NCBI RefSeq assembly: GCF_000001735.4
Contig: NC_003074.8
Coordinates: forward strand, 2,604,101-2,668,100
From: Arabidopsis thaliana
Taxonomy: Eukaryota > Streptophyta > Magnoliopsida > Brassicales > Brassicaceae
Length of the DNA: 64,000 nucleotides
Reading direction: 5' to 3'
In this document: one piece after another, positions 34,491 through 47,480 of the stretch
How the letters are laid out: each line of letters opens with the position of its first letter
How positions within the stretch are numbered: position 1 is the stretch's first letter
Translations under genes and position numbers: made by a program
The notes under the pieces: generated by a model
Databases searched by the model: none
Told to the model about the DNA's origin: nothing
What the model saw: the letters and a program-made list of their open reading frames with translations, nothing else

Positions 34491-36490
34491 ATGATGAAGA
34501 TTATTGCGGCGTTTCTCTTCCTCTTGGTCACGACTTTTGTTTCCCGTTGTTTGTCTGCAGACATAGAATCGGACAAGCAAGCACTGCTTGAGTTTGCATC
34601 TCTTGTTCCTCACAGTCGCAAACTCAACTGGAACTCCACTATTCCAATCTGTGCCTCTTGGACTGGTATCACCTGCTCCAAGAACAACGCCCGTGTAACC
34701 GCACTCCGTTTGCCTGGATCTGGACTTTATGGACCTTTACCAGAGAAAACATTTGAGAAGCTTGATGCCCTCAGGATCATTAGCCTTAGATCCAACCACC
34801 TTCAAGGGAACATTCCATCTGTCATTCTTTCACTTCCTTTTATCCGATCACTATACTTTCATGAAAACAACTTTTCTGGTACTATCCCTCCCGTCCTTTC
34901 TCATCGCCTCGTTAATCTTGATCTCTCCGCCAACTCGCTCTCGGGAAACATTCCCACGAGTCTACAAAACCTTACCCAGCTCACTGATCTCAGCCTGCAA
35001 AACAATTCTCTTAGTGGTCCAATTCCTAACCTCCCTCCTCGCCTTAAATACTTGAATTTGAGCTTCAATAACCTTAACGGGTCAGTTCCATCTTCTGTCA
35101 AGTCCTTCCCAGCATCCTCATTTCAAGGTAATAGCCTTCTATGCGGTGCTCCTCTGACTCCATGCCCAGAAAACACCACTGCACCATCTCCTTCACCGAC
35201 AACACCAACAGAAGGTCCTGGTACAACCAATATAGGTCGTGGTACCGCCAAAAAAGTTCTCTCCACTGGTGCTATTGTGGGCATTGCAGTTGGAGGTTCG
35301 GTTCTGTTGTTTATCATTCTTGCCATCATAACCCTTTGCTGTGCCAAGAAAAGAGATGGCGGGCAAGATAGCACCGCAGTGCCAAAAGCTAAACCCGGGA
35401 GGAGTGACAACAAGGCTGAGGAGTTTGGGAGTGGGGTGCAAGAGGCGGAGAAGAACAAGCTGGTCTTCTTTGAAGGAAGTTCATATAACTTTGATCTTGA
35501 GGACTTGCTCAGAGCCTCGGCTGAAGTTTTAGGGAAAGGAAGCTATGGCACAACGTATAAGGCCATCTTAGAGGAAGGAACCACGGTGGTGGTGAAGAGA
35601 CTGAAAGAAGTAGCAGCTGGGAAACGGGAGTTCGAGCAGCAGATGGAAGCCGTGGGAAGGATCAGTCCACACGTGAATGTAGCTCCTCTCCGTGCCTATT
35701 ACTTTTCAAAAGACGAGAAGCTACTCGTGTATGATTACTACCAAGGGGGCAATTTCTCCATGCTGCTTCATGGTAATATGATGTTTTACATGTTACTCAA
35801 GGTTATAAAAAGTGGCTTTAAAGTAACACTTTAGATGAATTCTATGCAGGAAACAATGAGGGAGGAAGAGCAGCGTTGGACTGGGAAACAAGGTTAAGGA
35901 TCTGTTTGGAAGCTGCGAGGGGAATTTCTCACATCCATTCTGCATCTGGTGCTAAACTCCTCCATGGAAACATCAAATCACCAAATGTCCTCTTAACCCA
36001 AGAACTTCATGTCTGTGTCTCTGATTTCGGTATAGCTCCATTGATGAGCCATCACACCTTGATCCCATCAAGAAGCTTAGGTTACAGAGCACCCGAGGCC
36101 ATAGAAACACGGAAACATACCCAGAAGTCCGACGTATACAGCTTTGGTGTACTGTTGCTAGAAATGCTGACTGGGAAAGCAGCAGGGAAGACTACTGGGC
36201 ATGAAGAAGTGGTGGATCTGCCAAAGTGGGTGCAATCAGTGGTGAGAGAGGAGTGGACTGGAGAAGTGTTTGACGTAGAGCTGATCAAGCAGCAACACAA
36301 CGTAGAGGAAGAAATGGTGCAGATGTTGCAGATAGCAATGGCATGTGTGTCTAAGCATCCAGATTCTAGGCCTTCAATGGAGGAAGTGGTTAACATGATG
36401 GAGGAGATTCGACCTTCAGGGTCCGGTCCTGGTTCTGGTAACAGAGCCTCCTCGCCGGAGATGATCAGAAGCTCTGATAGCCCGGTTTAG
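34491..36490 (+). CDS. LRR receptor-like (pseudo)kinase, class III type
   Basis: Two exons, 34491-35772 and 35850-36490, giving 640 residues. Layout: signal peptide (1 to about 22), LRR N-terminal domain with paired Cys (ICASWTGITC), about five leucine-rich repeats (residues 70-200), a Pro/Thr-rich juxtamembrane stretch, a transmembrane helix (about 260-283, AIVGIAVGGSVLLFIILAII), and an intracellular kinase-fold domain (about 345-615). The glycine loop GKGSYGTTYK and VVVKRLKE lysine are kept. The catalytic-loop HRD is HGN (Asp replaced by Asn468) and the DFG is kept, so it probably does not transfer phosphate efficiently. The family acts in cell-surface signalling, often with an active co-receptor. 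The single intron in the kinase domain is typical of this clade. The first of two adjacent ATGs is used here. Confidence 0.94.
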
Positions 36491-36942
36491 ATTGGTTTTA
36501 AATTCTCTTTCTCTCATTCTCAAATCATTATTTATTTTTGCTTTTCCTTCTTCTTCTTCTTCATAAACCGTTTATTTTAGTTCTCTATGTCTGACTGCAT
36601 AATTTATTCCAATCAATATCTGGAATTGTAGTGTAATTGAAACCCTCACCATGAATGGTTGTAGTTCTTAGATTGGTTATAAGTGTGCGACTAGTTTTGA
36701 ATTTTCATTTGTTGTTGTATGATTCGTTTAAATTAAATCACAAGAGTCTTTGGGTGTTTGAAAATCTAACTGAAATAGTGATACAATTATATGTGAAATT
36801 TATCGTCTCAAAAAGATAAACTACATGAGTAAATAAATAAAAATAAAATCATTGCTCTGTATTTTTTGACTGCATGAGTCCTAATTGGTGAAATAAAAAA
36901 ACTTTTGGCACGAGAATTAATAAATATATAGAAAAGGTGAAA
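36491..36942. other. Intergenic between LRR-kinase and UBC11
   Basis: LRR-kinase 3' UTR with T-rich and TTC-rich stretches, then AT-rich sequence. No gene. Confidence 0.5.
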
Positions 36943-37015
36943 TAGGTGAGGCGGTACTTGCTGATAGAATCAGAAGCTTCGAGACTGACTTGTTTTAGAT
37001 TCTCTGACTATAAAG
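36943..37015 (+). promoter_or_regulatory. UBC11 core promoter block shared with UBC12
   Basis: TAGGT, then AGGCGGTACTTGC, AGAATCAGAAGC, TCGAGACTGACTTGT and GACTATAAA (TATA-like) match 39041-39108 with few changes. A leader intron follows (about 37126-37368), after which the ATG lies 18 nt into the next exon. Confidence 0.65.
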
Positions 37016-37386
37016 AAAGGCAAAGTAACAAGTTTCGTTTTCTCCTTTGCACTCCATTTTTATTCTCGATTCTCTTCTCTCCCGATAAAGAAGCTCTCGC
37101 TTTGTGTTGTCCGTCCTTCTTCCAGGTCTAATTCCACCATTTCTCTTTGGTTAAACCCTAATTTCTTTCTCTCCCGAATCGTCCTCTGTTTTTGTTTTGC
37201 GCGATTAGTTTCCACCGCTTAATAATAGGGTTTCCGATCACTTACGTTTTGTGTTGTTTTGTTCGGTCTCTGGTTCTTCCACTGTGATCTGTTTTGTTCT
37301 TAAGTTGATTGTCTTAAGTTATATCCTCTGTTCAATAATATTCTGGTCTTGTTGGGGGTTTCCACAGGTTTTCTCGTCTCTGACGC

Positions 37387-38389
<1,003 letters not shown>

Positions 38390-39040
38390 TGATATAAGAC
38401 AAAGCAAAGGATATGTTATTGCGCATCGGAATAAAATAATAACTTAAAAAAAATGCACTTGTTTGGTTTATCAAACGTTAGCAAGTATCGAACAACTTAG
38501 CTGCTCTTACTCCTCTTCTGTTCTGATCACTATAAACTAGTATTAATTTCGATTGTTGGGTCTACTTTTATTCTCTTGTTTCCCTCTCCTCACTTGGTTG
38601 CAGGAAACTGCAATTCTAATCGCCCCAAACGCAATGTTTGGACTGTTTTGGTACACTCTTGACATAAGGGGTTCCAATCTACACATGGATCAACCACAAC
38701 CAAAACCAAACCAACTATGAGCCTTCCATAGTTAGGATTATACATTGCTCCCAAATACAAAACTCGTTCCTAATCTTCTATTAACTTATACCAAAGTTGG
38801 TATATTTATGATTAAATTATTGATTTTCTTAATTTTTTTAATATATTTCAAAAGTGTACATGGTTCTAATAAAACACTTAAGAAATTTTCCATATTGTTT
38901 ACAATAGCTGTTTTAGGAAATATCATATCTATAGACCAAACCAAGAATATCTTTAGACCAAACCAAGAATAGGTGTTTTAGAAAATAAACATATCTTTGG
39001 TTGCAATTTTCCAATATCATCCGCCATGGGTCCCTACTAA
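38390..39040. other. UBC11 3' flank; contains a 22-bp tandem repeat
   Basis: 3' UTR and spacer to UBC12. Two adjacent 22-bp copies (38927-38948 and 38949-38970; ATCTATAGACCAAACCAAG-type) differ at one base. Otherwise AT-rich with no gene. Confidence 0.6.
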
Positions 39041-39108
39041 TAGGTCAGGCGGTACTTGCCGACAGAATCAGAAGCCTCGAGACTGACTTGTATTCTCCGA
39101 CTATAAAA
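39041..39108 (+). promoter_or_regulatory. UBC12 core promoter block shared with UBC11
   Basis: Same ordered words as 36943-37015, ending GACTATAAA. A leader intron with donor downstream of 39170 and an acceptor at 39361-39363 (CGCAG) precedes the ATG. Confidence 0.6.
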
Positions 39109-39381
39109 AAGAAGTAGAGGGTTTTAGGCTTTTCACGAATCTCTTCTCTCTTTTGTAGTGGCCTTGAAAAAAAGATTCAATCTCCTGTTGTGGTATGTTT
39201 CTTTTGATCCATCTTTCCTTTATGTTTTCTGTTTCAACTACTTCTTAGGGTTTATCATCACTTACGTTACGTATGTATTGTTTTATTCGTCTTCCTCTAT
39301 GATATGTTATGTTCTTAGTTGAATTCCTTAATACTCATTGTGTGTTGCTTATCTCGTCCGCAGGTTTTCGAGTCTAAAAGC

Positions 39382-40445
<1,064 letters not shown>

Positions 40446-41489
40446 TAAGACAAAGGTGGTCTAGACAAGGAAAGGATGTCTTACTTGGCAATGGAAATAG
40501 AAAACTGAAGAAAAAACATTTACCTTTTCTGTTTTTTGGTTAGTTTTAGCAATGGCTGCTATGATGTGACGATCATAATCGAAAGACTTTTTTAGCTGCT
40601 CTTTTTTACTTGTCTTCAGTGCTCTGATCATATTCTTATTTTTCCAATTCCATTTTAATTGGAAACTGCTATTGCAACAACCTCGTAAATTTTTTTCTTT
40701 TTTAAACTATAGAATCGTTTTAAGTCTTTACCTAAATCAATAATCTTTAATCCTCTTTAGTATTTTTTTTTTGAGCATCAACTAAACACTATGGCAAAGT
40801 CTTCAACCGTATATAATAAAGTCAATTCTTTAATAAACAATGGTACTGCAGAATTTGAGTTGCCGACAGAAAAAAAAAAGTACCGCAAATCTAAAGAATC
40901 TGTTGAAAGTACGGTTAATAATAAACAAAACAGATTTTTTATTATTTACACGAATTGATAGCTAATAAAGAGTGAGAAAAAAAACAAAAAAAAAGTGGAA
41001 TGGACAGAGAGGAGGAGGGTAGAGTGGTAAATTTAGTAAGAAGGGGAAATTGGGTCTGACGCGGTCATAATGGGAGGGAGCTTCTTCTCCAATCAACGAT
41101 TCTTCTAATTTGGTCTCTTCCCTCAAACACGACGACGGCGTTTTCTTTCATTTCTTCTCTCGACAATCCCTAACATCACCAGAAGAACACAAACACAATT
41201 CTTTTTAGGTACAACACAAATTCTCTTCTTCCTTCTTCGCTCTAAAATTTTCAACACATATTTTTTATGATGCTTTTAAGCGTCTGATCGTATCCGATCT
41301 CTCTTAAAGGTCCGTTTTTGCCTTTTCAGATTCTCTTAATCCGTTTCTTCTTCTCAATTTTCGTTTGTTCGTTATTAATCCTTTTCGCAATTCGATTAGC
41401 TGAAAGTTTCCCCCTTTTTTCTCCAGGGAATTGCAAAAAAAAAATCGATTTTCTATTTTCAGGCAAATTCGAATTTCCAGGACATTCAA
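40446..41489. other. Intergenic and thioredoxin h9 leader
   Basis: UBC12 3' UTR, AT-rich spacer, then the TRXH9 promoter and leader (from about 41100), which is TTC-rich. The leader may contain an intron (AGGTACAACA near 41206; TTTTCAG near 41462). No other gene. Confidence 0.5.
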
Positions 41490-42204
41490 ATGGGTAGCTG
41501 CGTCTCTAAGGTATTGAAAGAAACGAAACCCTTTTGTTTGGTTTTTGGTTTTTGTCGGATTCTGTATTTGTTGGTTATGCGATGATAATGTAAAAAAATC
41601 CCTTCTTGTTTTGCTACATAGGGTAAAGGAGACGATGATTCCGTCCATAACGTCGAGTTTTCCGGTGGCAATGTTCATCTGATTACAACAAAAGAGAGTT
41701 GGGATGACAAATTAGCTGAAGCTGATCGTGATGGCAAAATCGTAATTTTTCCCTTTTTGATATTTCTCTTCTCTCATGTAGTGTTGTGTTTGTTTCTCAA
41801 TCTCATGCTAATATCTTCTCTTCTCTTGAAACAGGTGGTTGCAAACTTCAGTGCGACATGGTGTGGTCCGTGTAAAATTGTGGCACCATTTTTCATCGAG
41901 CTCTCAGAGAAACATTCTTCTCTTATGTTCCTTCTTGTAGATGTTGATGAACTCAGCGTAAGTAACTCATACTCTGTATACCCATACATAGTTTCCCTTG
42001 TCTCTCTTTCAAAATCTTAAAATATGTTTGTGTGACTTTGTGCAGGATTTTAGCTCATCATGGGACATTAAGGCGACACCAACCTTCTTCTTCCTAAAGA
42101 ATGGACAACAAATAGGCAAGCTTGTTGGAGCAAACAAACCGGAGCTACAGAAGAAGGTTACTTCTATCATTGATTCTGTGCCTGAAAGTCCTCAACGGCC
42201 TTGA
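41490..42204 (+). CDS. TRXH9: Thioredoxin h9
   Basis: Four exons: 41490-41510, 41622-41741, 41835-41957, 42046-42204, encoding 140 residues. The protein reduces target disulfides and is itself reduced by thioredoxin reductase or glutaredoxin-type systems. The active site is WCGPC (about residues 57-61), with the cis-Pro loop ATPTFFF. The N-terminal extension starts MGSCVSK: Gly2 suits N-myristoylation and Cys4 palmitoylation, which is known for this subgroup and places it at the plasma membrane and in cell-to-cell movement. The first exon holds only these seven codons. Assignment to h9 rests on this N-terminus and gene order. Confidence 0.94.
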
Positions 42205-43730
42205 CTCTTGACTCTCGCAGCCTTGTGTTCTGAGGTCTGTTCTTGTGTCTTCTTCTTGACGGTGATCAATTGTTGTAATATGCAAAAAAAAAGGTGTGAA
42301 AGGTCACCAAAAACACTTGAGTTAGATCATCCTGTTTGATATAATAATATGCATCTTTTTCATTCAAATTACTCATTATATTATTGAATCCTCGCAATCT
42401 AAGTGTGCAAAGCAATAAGGCTCTCTCTAATTTCATTTCTTCTTTATTATCATTCTTTCACTAATGAGGAAACAATCATCCAATGCCTTTGTTTCTTGAT
42501 GACATTTTGAATTTCGTTGCCACCATTGATTTCTCCTTTGTATACTTTCACAAATCTCTCAAGCAGAGATCGGGGTGAGGAGCCTGAAGTGGCCTTATGG
42601 CTAGGGATAGGGCTTGGACCGTTCCTAAACCAGATAGAACCTTAACATTACCATGACTTGATGCTAAAATATAGACCAAAAGTAAAACATACATTTGCCA
42701 TCGTTAAGTTAGTCTTCTTGTTATAGTTAGTTTTTTATTATTCTGTAATTAGTCTGAGTGGATGCTAAAATATTACAAATAATTCTTCTTCAAAACAAAA
42801 CCGCGAGTGAGTGTATCGATCCTAACATCTAGAGAGAGCTTTCGGCAATGGATAAGCTGCCAAGAAGAAATGATATTTAGGTAAGTTTGGCGTTTATTCA
42901 AGTCTTCACAATTAAAGATTCAGAAGAACCACTTTGACTTTGACTATGACTTGAACTTTACTCAGAGTGAAACTCGAATAATAAAACGAATGGGTCAACG
43001 GTCAATATTAGCTGCTCTGGTTCAATAATTTACAATTTGTTCTCAATCAAAACAATTCCTTCACAATATAAGGTTTTAAAAATTCGATTATATTTTATTA
43101 TATAAAATAAGGTTTTAAAAATTATTAGCTCACAAAATTATAACACGTGGTAAATCTTAAGATAAGATATTTATATGTAAGAATTTAACTTTTAGTATGT
43201 AGTAAGAAATTCTTTATGATGCTTTCCCTTTTATTTTGTGTGTTGAATTTCATAAATATGTATCCTTTTGATCATTTCCCAATCATAAACATTTCGATTG
43301 GAAATAATGACTATTGCTCCTGCAGAATTATGAATTAAAGAAGTAAATATAATTCTATTTCATTAAACATATGTATTTATAATTTACGTTCTTTTTGTCT
43401 CCGAGACCACAAGTAACAAATCCAGTCGCACTAATAGCGCGTTTTAGCGCGTGAGACCAAAACTTGTGTACTATAACCCAGAATATTGTGCTTTTTCGCA
43501 TAATTTAGAAAGTGAGATGACCGAGATCGCGTGATAAGCCTTCTAACAATACTTTAATATTTTTTCTTTCCTTGGGCATTTATTTTCTGTAGAAAAGAAA
43601 ATCGCATTCGTTACTTTCGCATCGATAGAAAAAGGGCTACACTTTACAAAGAACATTTATTTCTACGCTGACATCAGATAAATAGTTTTGGTTTATTATT
43701 TTTCTTAAAGCACTATATTGTCTCTCCTAA
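42205..43730. other. Gene-free AT-rich stretch
   Basis: TRXH9 3' UTR to about 42370, then AT-rich DNA without an open frame. TAGCGCGTTTTAGCGCG at 43435-43451 is a short GC-rich direct repeat. Nothing else recognised. Confidence 0.5.
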
Positions 43731-44413
43731 TCTCTCATAGTAATATAATTTACTTAATATTACTTAAATAAAATATATTTATCAATATATGATAATGTTT
43801 TTATTCGTTAAATCAAAACACAAAATATAATAAACTTATAATGAAGCGTTTTAACATCTTTTAATGTGTTACTATATCTATGTTTTGTTTTAAAAAATTT
43901 AACTCATATAATCATAAATGAAAATAGAATATTTTAAGAAAATAATTTATAGGATTTAACTTTTTAATAAGTTTTAATAAGAATATTTTCTTTTCTTAAT
44001 TTTAACTAATTTAATATTAATTTGCATGATGTAAAATTAACTTACGAAATTACGACAGATATAAAAATATATTTTTAACAATATTTGTTTCTAAATATTT
44101 TTGTGGATTTCTGTTTTTTTTTATATTAATTATGTTTTGTTAATTGTTAATTATTTTTAATACTAACTAGGATATAGATTTGATATGTCATAAAAATTAA
44201 TTTGATATAAAAATATTATCACTTAAAATGAAGTGCGTAGAATTTAAATCGAGTTTATTATAACATAGATAGTTAAACTGTATTACAAAATTAAATATGT
44301 AAAATAGAAATTCTTTTTCTTTTTAAAAAAATATTAAATTAAATATAGAATAAAAGTTGATAAAAAATTATTTTTGTATCTTACACGCACCTAAATAGGA
44401 ATGTCTTATCTAG
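43731..44413 (+). mobile_element. Short Helitron-like element (tentative)
   Basis: Starts TCTCTCATAGTAATATAATT after host A (43730) and ends with CTAG (44410-44413) followed by host T. This fits Helitron 5'-TC, 3'-CTRR and A/T insertion rules. The subterminal hairpin is weak (CCTA-AA-TAGG around 44390-44399), so the element is degenerate or the call is wrong. About 683 bp, extremely AT-rich, no coding. Lies between TRXH9 and S6K2. Confidence 0.35.
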
Positions 44414-44524
44414 TATAATATATTAAATCGAGAAATAGGTTTCTTCAAACAACCGTTGATTTTGTGCATGTTCATATGTTTCGGATTACAAAAACAGAAG
44501 CGGGGGTAACATATTATAGTTCAT

Positions 44525-46307
44525 CTACAAGTTGGATGTGGTCCGATGAAGGAATGAATGAGGAGGCCTGACGTATGTGAAGTTTGTAAAAGGGTTCGCC
44601 TTAGCATCAGAGTTGGGACTACTTGCTGGAGAATCCAAAACAGACATGTCAGTCCAACACTTGTCAAAATTAGCTATGCATTGTCTTCCCGAAACCGCCG
44701 GCTTGAAACTTGGTTGTACTTCTCTAGCCTCCAGCTTCTTCCAGTTTATCGCCTTGAACCATTTGTGTTTTTTTATCTCCTCTGCTCCGCTCGGTCCACT
44801 TCCCAGTCTCCTTTCTGGCTCTTTTTGCAGCAGCTATAAAATTCATTACAAAGTCAGAATCACACTGGTCTAAACCCAATATGCTTCATAGTACACAAAG
44901 ATTCAAAATAATTCCTCATGTTTGTTTACTTACCCCTTTCAGCAAGGCATGAGCTTCATTAGACAGAAACTGTGGAAGCTTGATCTTGTCCTTAACGATT
45001 TTCTGCTGTATCTTTCCTTTGCTCCCGAGAAACGGCGGCTGCAGAAGGTAAAACAAATGGTGTCACAACACAGTTTCAATGATCACCTTAGACATTAGGC
45101 TACTATGGAACCAAAAAAAGAAGAAGACATTTTACCTTTCCAGTGAGCATCTCATACAGAAGGATTCCTACACTCCACCAGTCGGCAGCCTTATCATGTC
45201 CTTTTCCACGAACAATCTCAGGGGCCATATACTCCGTAGTCCCACACATGGAGTTTGATCTTGTGTTTTCTTCAAATTCTTTTGCTAAACCAAAATCAGT
45301 TAACATCACATGGCCATCTACGTCCATGAGTATGTTTTCAGGTTTAAGATCTCTATGCATTATGCCTTTCTCATGGAGATGGGAAACTGCAGAGACGATT
45401 TCTGCAGTGTACACACGAGCCAAGTCCTCCCTGTGAAAAACATAACATATGATTTAGTCAAGCCTCGCAGAATTCTGGTGAAACTCCAAAACTAGTTCAA
45501 AAGGAATAAAGCCAAACCTGAAAAGCCCTTGGTGATAGAGCTGGAAGAAAAGATGACCTCCGTTTATAAAGTCAAGAACAAGATACAATCTGTATTTGGT
45601 CTGCAAGAAGAATGTAAAACACTAAGTTAGGAAGTACTTGAGAAAAACCAATAGGATGCAAACAGAGAGAAGTTGGCTTTTACCTGAAAAGAGTATTTAA
45701 GTTGCACAATGAAAGGATGATCGATTTTGGTTAGAATATCGCGCTCGGCTTTCATGTATTCAGCATGATTCTTCTCAACAATTTTATCTTTTCTCATGAC
45801 CTTCATCGCGTATATCTCAGACGTGTCTTTTTTCCTCACCTGGTACACTTTTCCAAATGCACCTTGTCCCACAACCTTCAATACCTCAAAGTCCTCAATG
45901 CCTACTACACCTGAGACCTCCTCTGGAGATTTCTCACTGTCAGTGTCATCATTACCAGAGAATTCATCGTTCTCTTTTATCGATTCACCTTCAACACACT
46001 CCACCAAGTCAACTGAGTCCTCAGTTTCTCGTAAAGTGAGCTTGTTCATCTTCAAAGAATGGCTAACAACCAAAGACGGGCCAACCAATGAGTGGGATCG
46101 ACTGTAGACAACAGCAGGCTCGTCGTAAGCAACATCACAGGCCTCTTCAGAGTTAGCTTCAGGCATTGGTCCAAAGACATCAGAGAATTGAAGCTCAAGG
46201 TTATCACCCAAGACAGATTTTGGAGGGCTGATGGATAAAGATAGATGTTTCTGAAACGGCTTCCCAGTCTGGTTTTTGTTTGCAACAGAACACTGAGAAG
46301 AAACCAT
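44525..46307 (-). CDS. S6K2: Ribosomal S6 kinase 2 (AGC kinase)
   Basis: Five coding exons: 45684-46307, 45518-45600, 45136-45430, 44934-45038, 44525-44833, encoding 471 residues. A TOR-activated AGC kinase that phosphorylates ribosomal protein S6 and translation factors. The N-terminal region holds LQFSDVFGP, a TOR-signalling-like motif. The kinase domain begins near residue 140 with GQGAFGKVY and the AMKVMRK lysine; HRDLKPEN and DFGLAKE follow. The activation loop has [12 protein letters not shown] (PDK1 site). The C-terminal extension has [15 protein letters not shown] (turn motif) and hydrophobic motif FTNFTYV with Thr455, the TOR site. The frame is open to 46319 but starts there with TTG; the ATG at 46307 is used. 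The leader has an intron at 46514-46984 and a conserved uORF. Head-to-tail partner S6K1 lies upstream. Confidence 0.96.
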
Positions 46308-47060
46308 ATTTCTAACCAATCGCCAAAAGAATCACAGAGGAAGCTTCACAAGTTCACCAGATGGATGAGGCTCTGCTACCAATAAAGTTAATGAGGAAGA
46401 AACTGGGAATAGGCAAACCAATATCTAGGACAAGAAGCTCTTCTTGTTTCCCTATTTTAAGGAAACAGTGGATGCTGCACAAGTGTCCCAATGCCATCAA
46501 AGTACTTTAAGCGCTGCAGTTCATAAAATTTCACAAAGATCAGATCACATAATTGACCAAATATAATAAGAGACGGATATGGAATTAAAATAAGCAAGCG
46601 AAAAGATTCTTTTTCAATTACCAAAGCTAAAGTCAACAGAATTGAGATTAAGAAAACACGACACCGACCGAATATCCTTTAGATGATCATCCCCTCCCAA
46701 ATAAAACCCCAAAGCCTTAGAATTCCAAAATTTCACCAGGACACGAGGTCGAAAGAAACCCTCGAGGAAACGAACTCTAATATCTGTAATTAAGACCTAG
46801 TCTATATATTAGGGAAAAAGCTGGCGCATAACACAAGCAATTTTCAAACAAATCCAGATATAGAGTAAAACTATGACCTGGACCTAGAAGGTTTCGTGTC
46901 GTGTAAATAATTTATATCCAGAAAAAAAAAGAATCTAAACTCTGCGAGAGAAAAGTCAAAGAGAGACAGAGAGAGAGGAATTACCAGAGAATATGCTTGA
47001 GGAAGGAGACGAGAAGGAGACGAGACAACTTTAACAGGAAAGAGGGTAATGTGCCAAACC
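46308..47060 (-). other. S6K2 5' leader and leader intron
   Basis: Leader exon 1 ends at 46985 (TCTCTG|GTAATT), intron 46984-46514, then 206 nt of leader exon 2 carrying the uORF. The S6K1 leader has the same structure. Exon positions are consensus-based. Confidence 0.6.
46354..46497 (-). CDS. Upstream ORF in the S6K2 5' leader, 47 residues
   Basis: ATG at 46497, TGA at 46356-46354, lying 46 nt before the S6K2 start and 16 nt after the predicted leader-intron acceptor (46514). It is the first AUG in the predicted leader. The peptide contains CSIHCFLKIGKQ, identical to the uORF peptide of S6K1 (49350-49475). Over the first 29 codons the two align without gaps, with several synonymous changes, and then diverge. 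The start context is weak at -3 (T) with G at +4, so some ribosomes should scan past. Role inferred: translational control of the kinase. Confidence 0.7.
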   Translation of the reverse strand: MALGHLCSIHCFLKIGKQEELLVLDIGLPIPSFFLINFIGSRASSIW

Positions 47061-47116
47061 AAAAAAGGAAAAGGTTTTAAGAAGGCGCGTGGCTACATTT
47101 TTTATGTCTTCCGAAG

Positions 47117-47211
47117 CATCGTGGATCATGGGGTGAGGACACGTGTTCGTGTTCTATTGGGAAACCGAACTTCTTCTTTGTTTTAGTGGGCCGGAATTCT
47201 TTAAGCCCATT
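47117..47211 (-). promoter_or_regulatory. S6K2 promoter block shared with S6K1
   Basis: GCATCG, GGATC, GGGG, CACGTG (47140-47145) and TATTGGGA, then TTTTAGTGGGCCG and AAGCCCATT at 47181-47211. The S6K1 copy at 50073-50211 has the same elements in the same order. TGGGCC and the inverted AGCCCA have identical spacing in both copies. Confidence 0.6.
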
Positions 47212-47480
47212 ACATTACAAGACGTTCAGACGGACACTAGTTCGGTCCAAAGGCATCACCGTTATCATCTTTTATATTTACACGTTTTCAACGTTCTTTT
47301 ATATTACATCGTGGGTCAAAAGGTCAAAGTGTTAGCTGCTCTACTTAATCTCAATCAATAACAATCTCATAAAATCAATTATAAATTAAGCGTCTTGGTA
47401 ACCAAAGTTTTCTTTAATGTTCATGTGTCAGAAGGAAACAACAACCAAAGAAGTAGGAACTACATAAAAATATAGTAAAT

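Noticed and set aside
46308-46319. Four extra codons before S6K2
   Set aside because: The extension begins at TTG; the ATG at 46307 matches S6K1 (MVSSQ).
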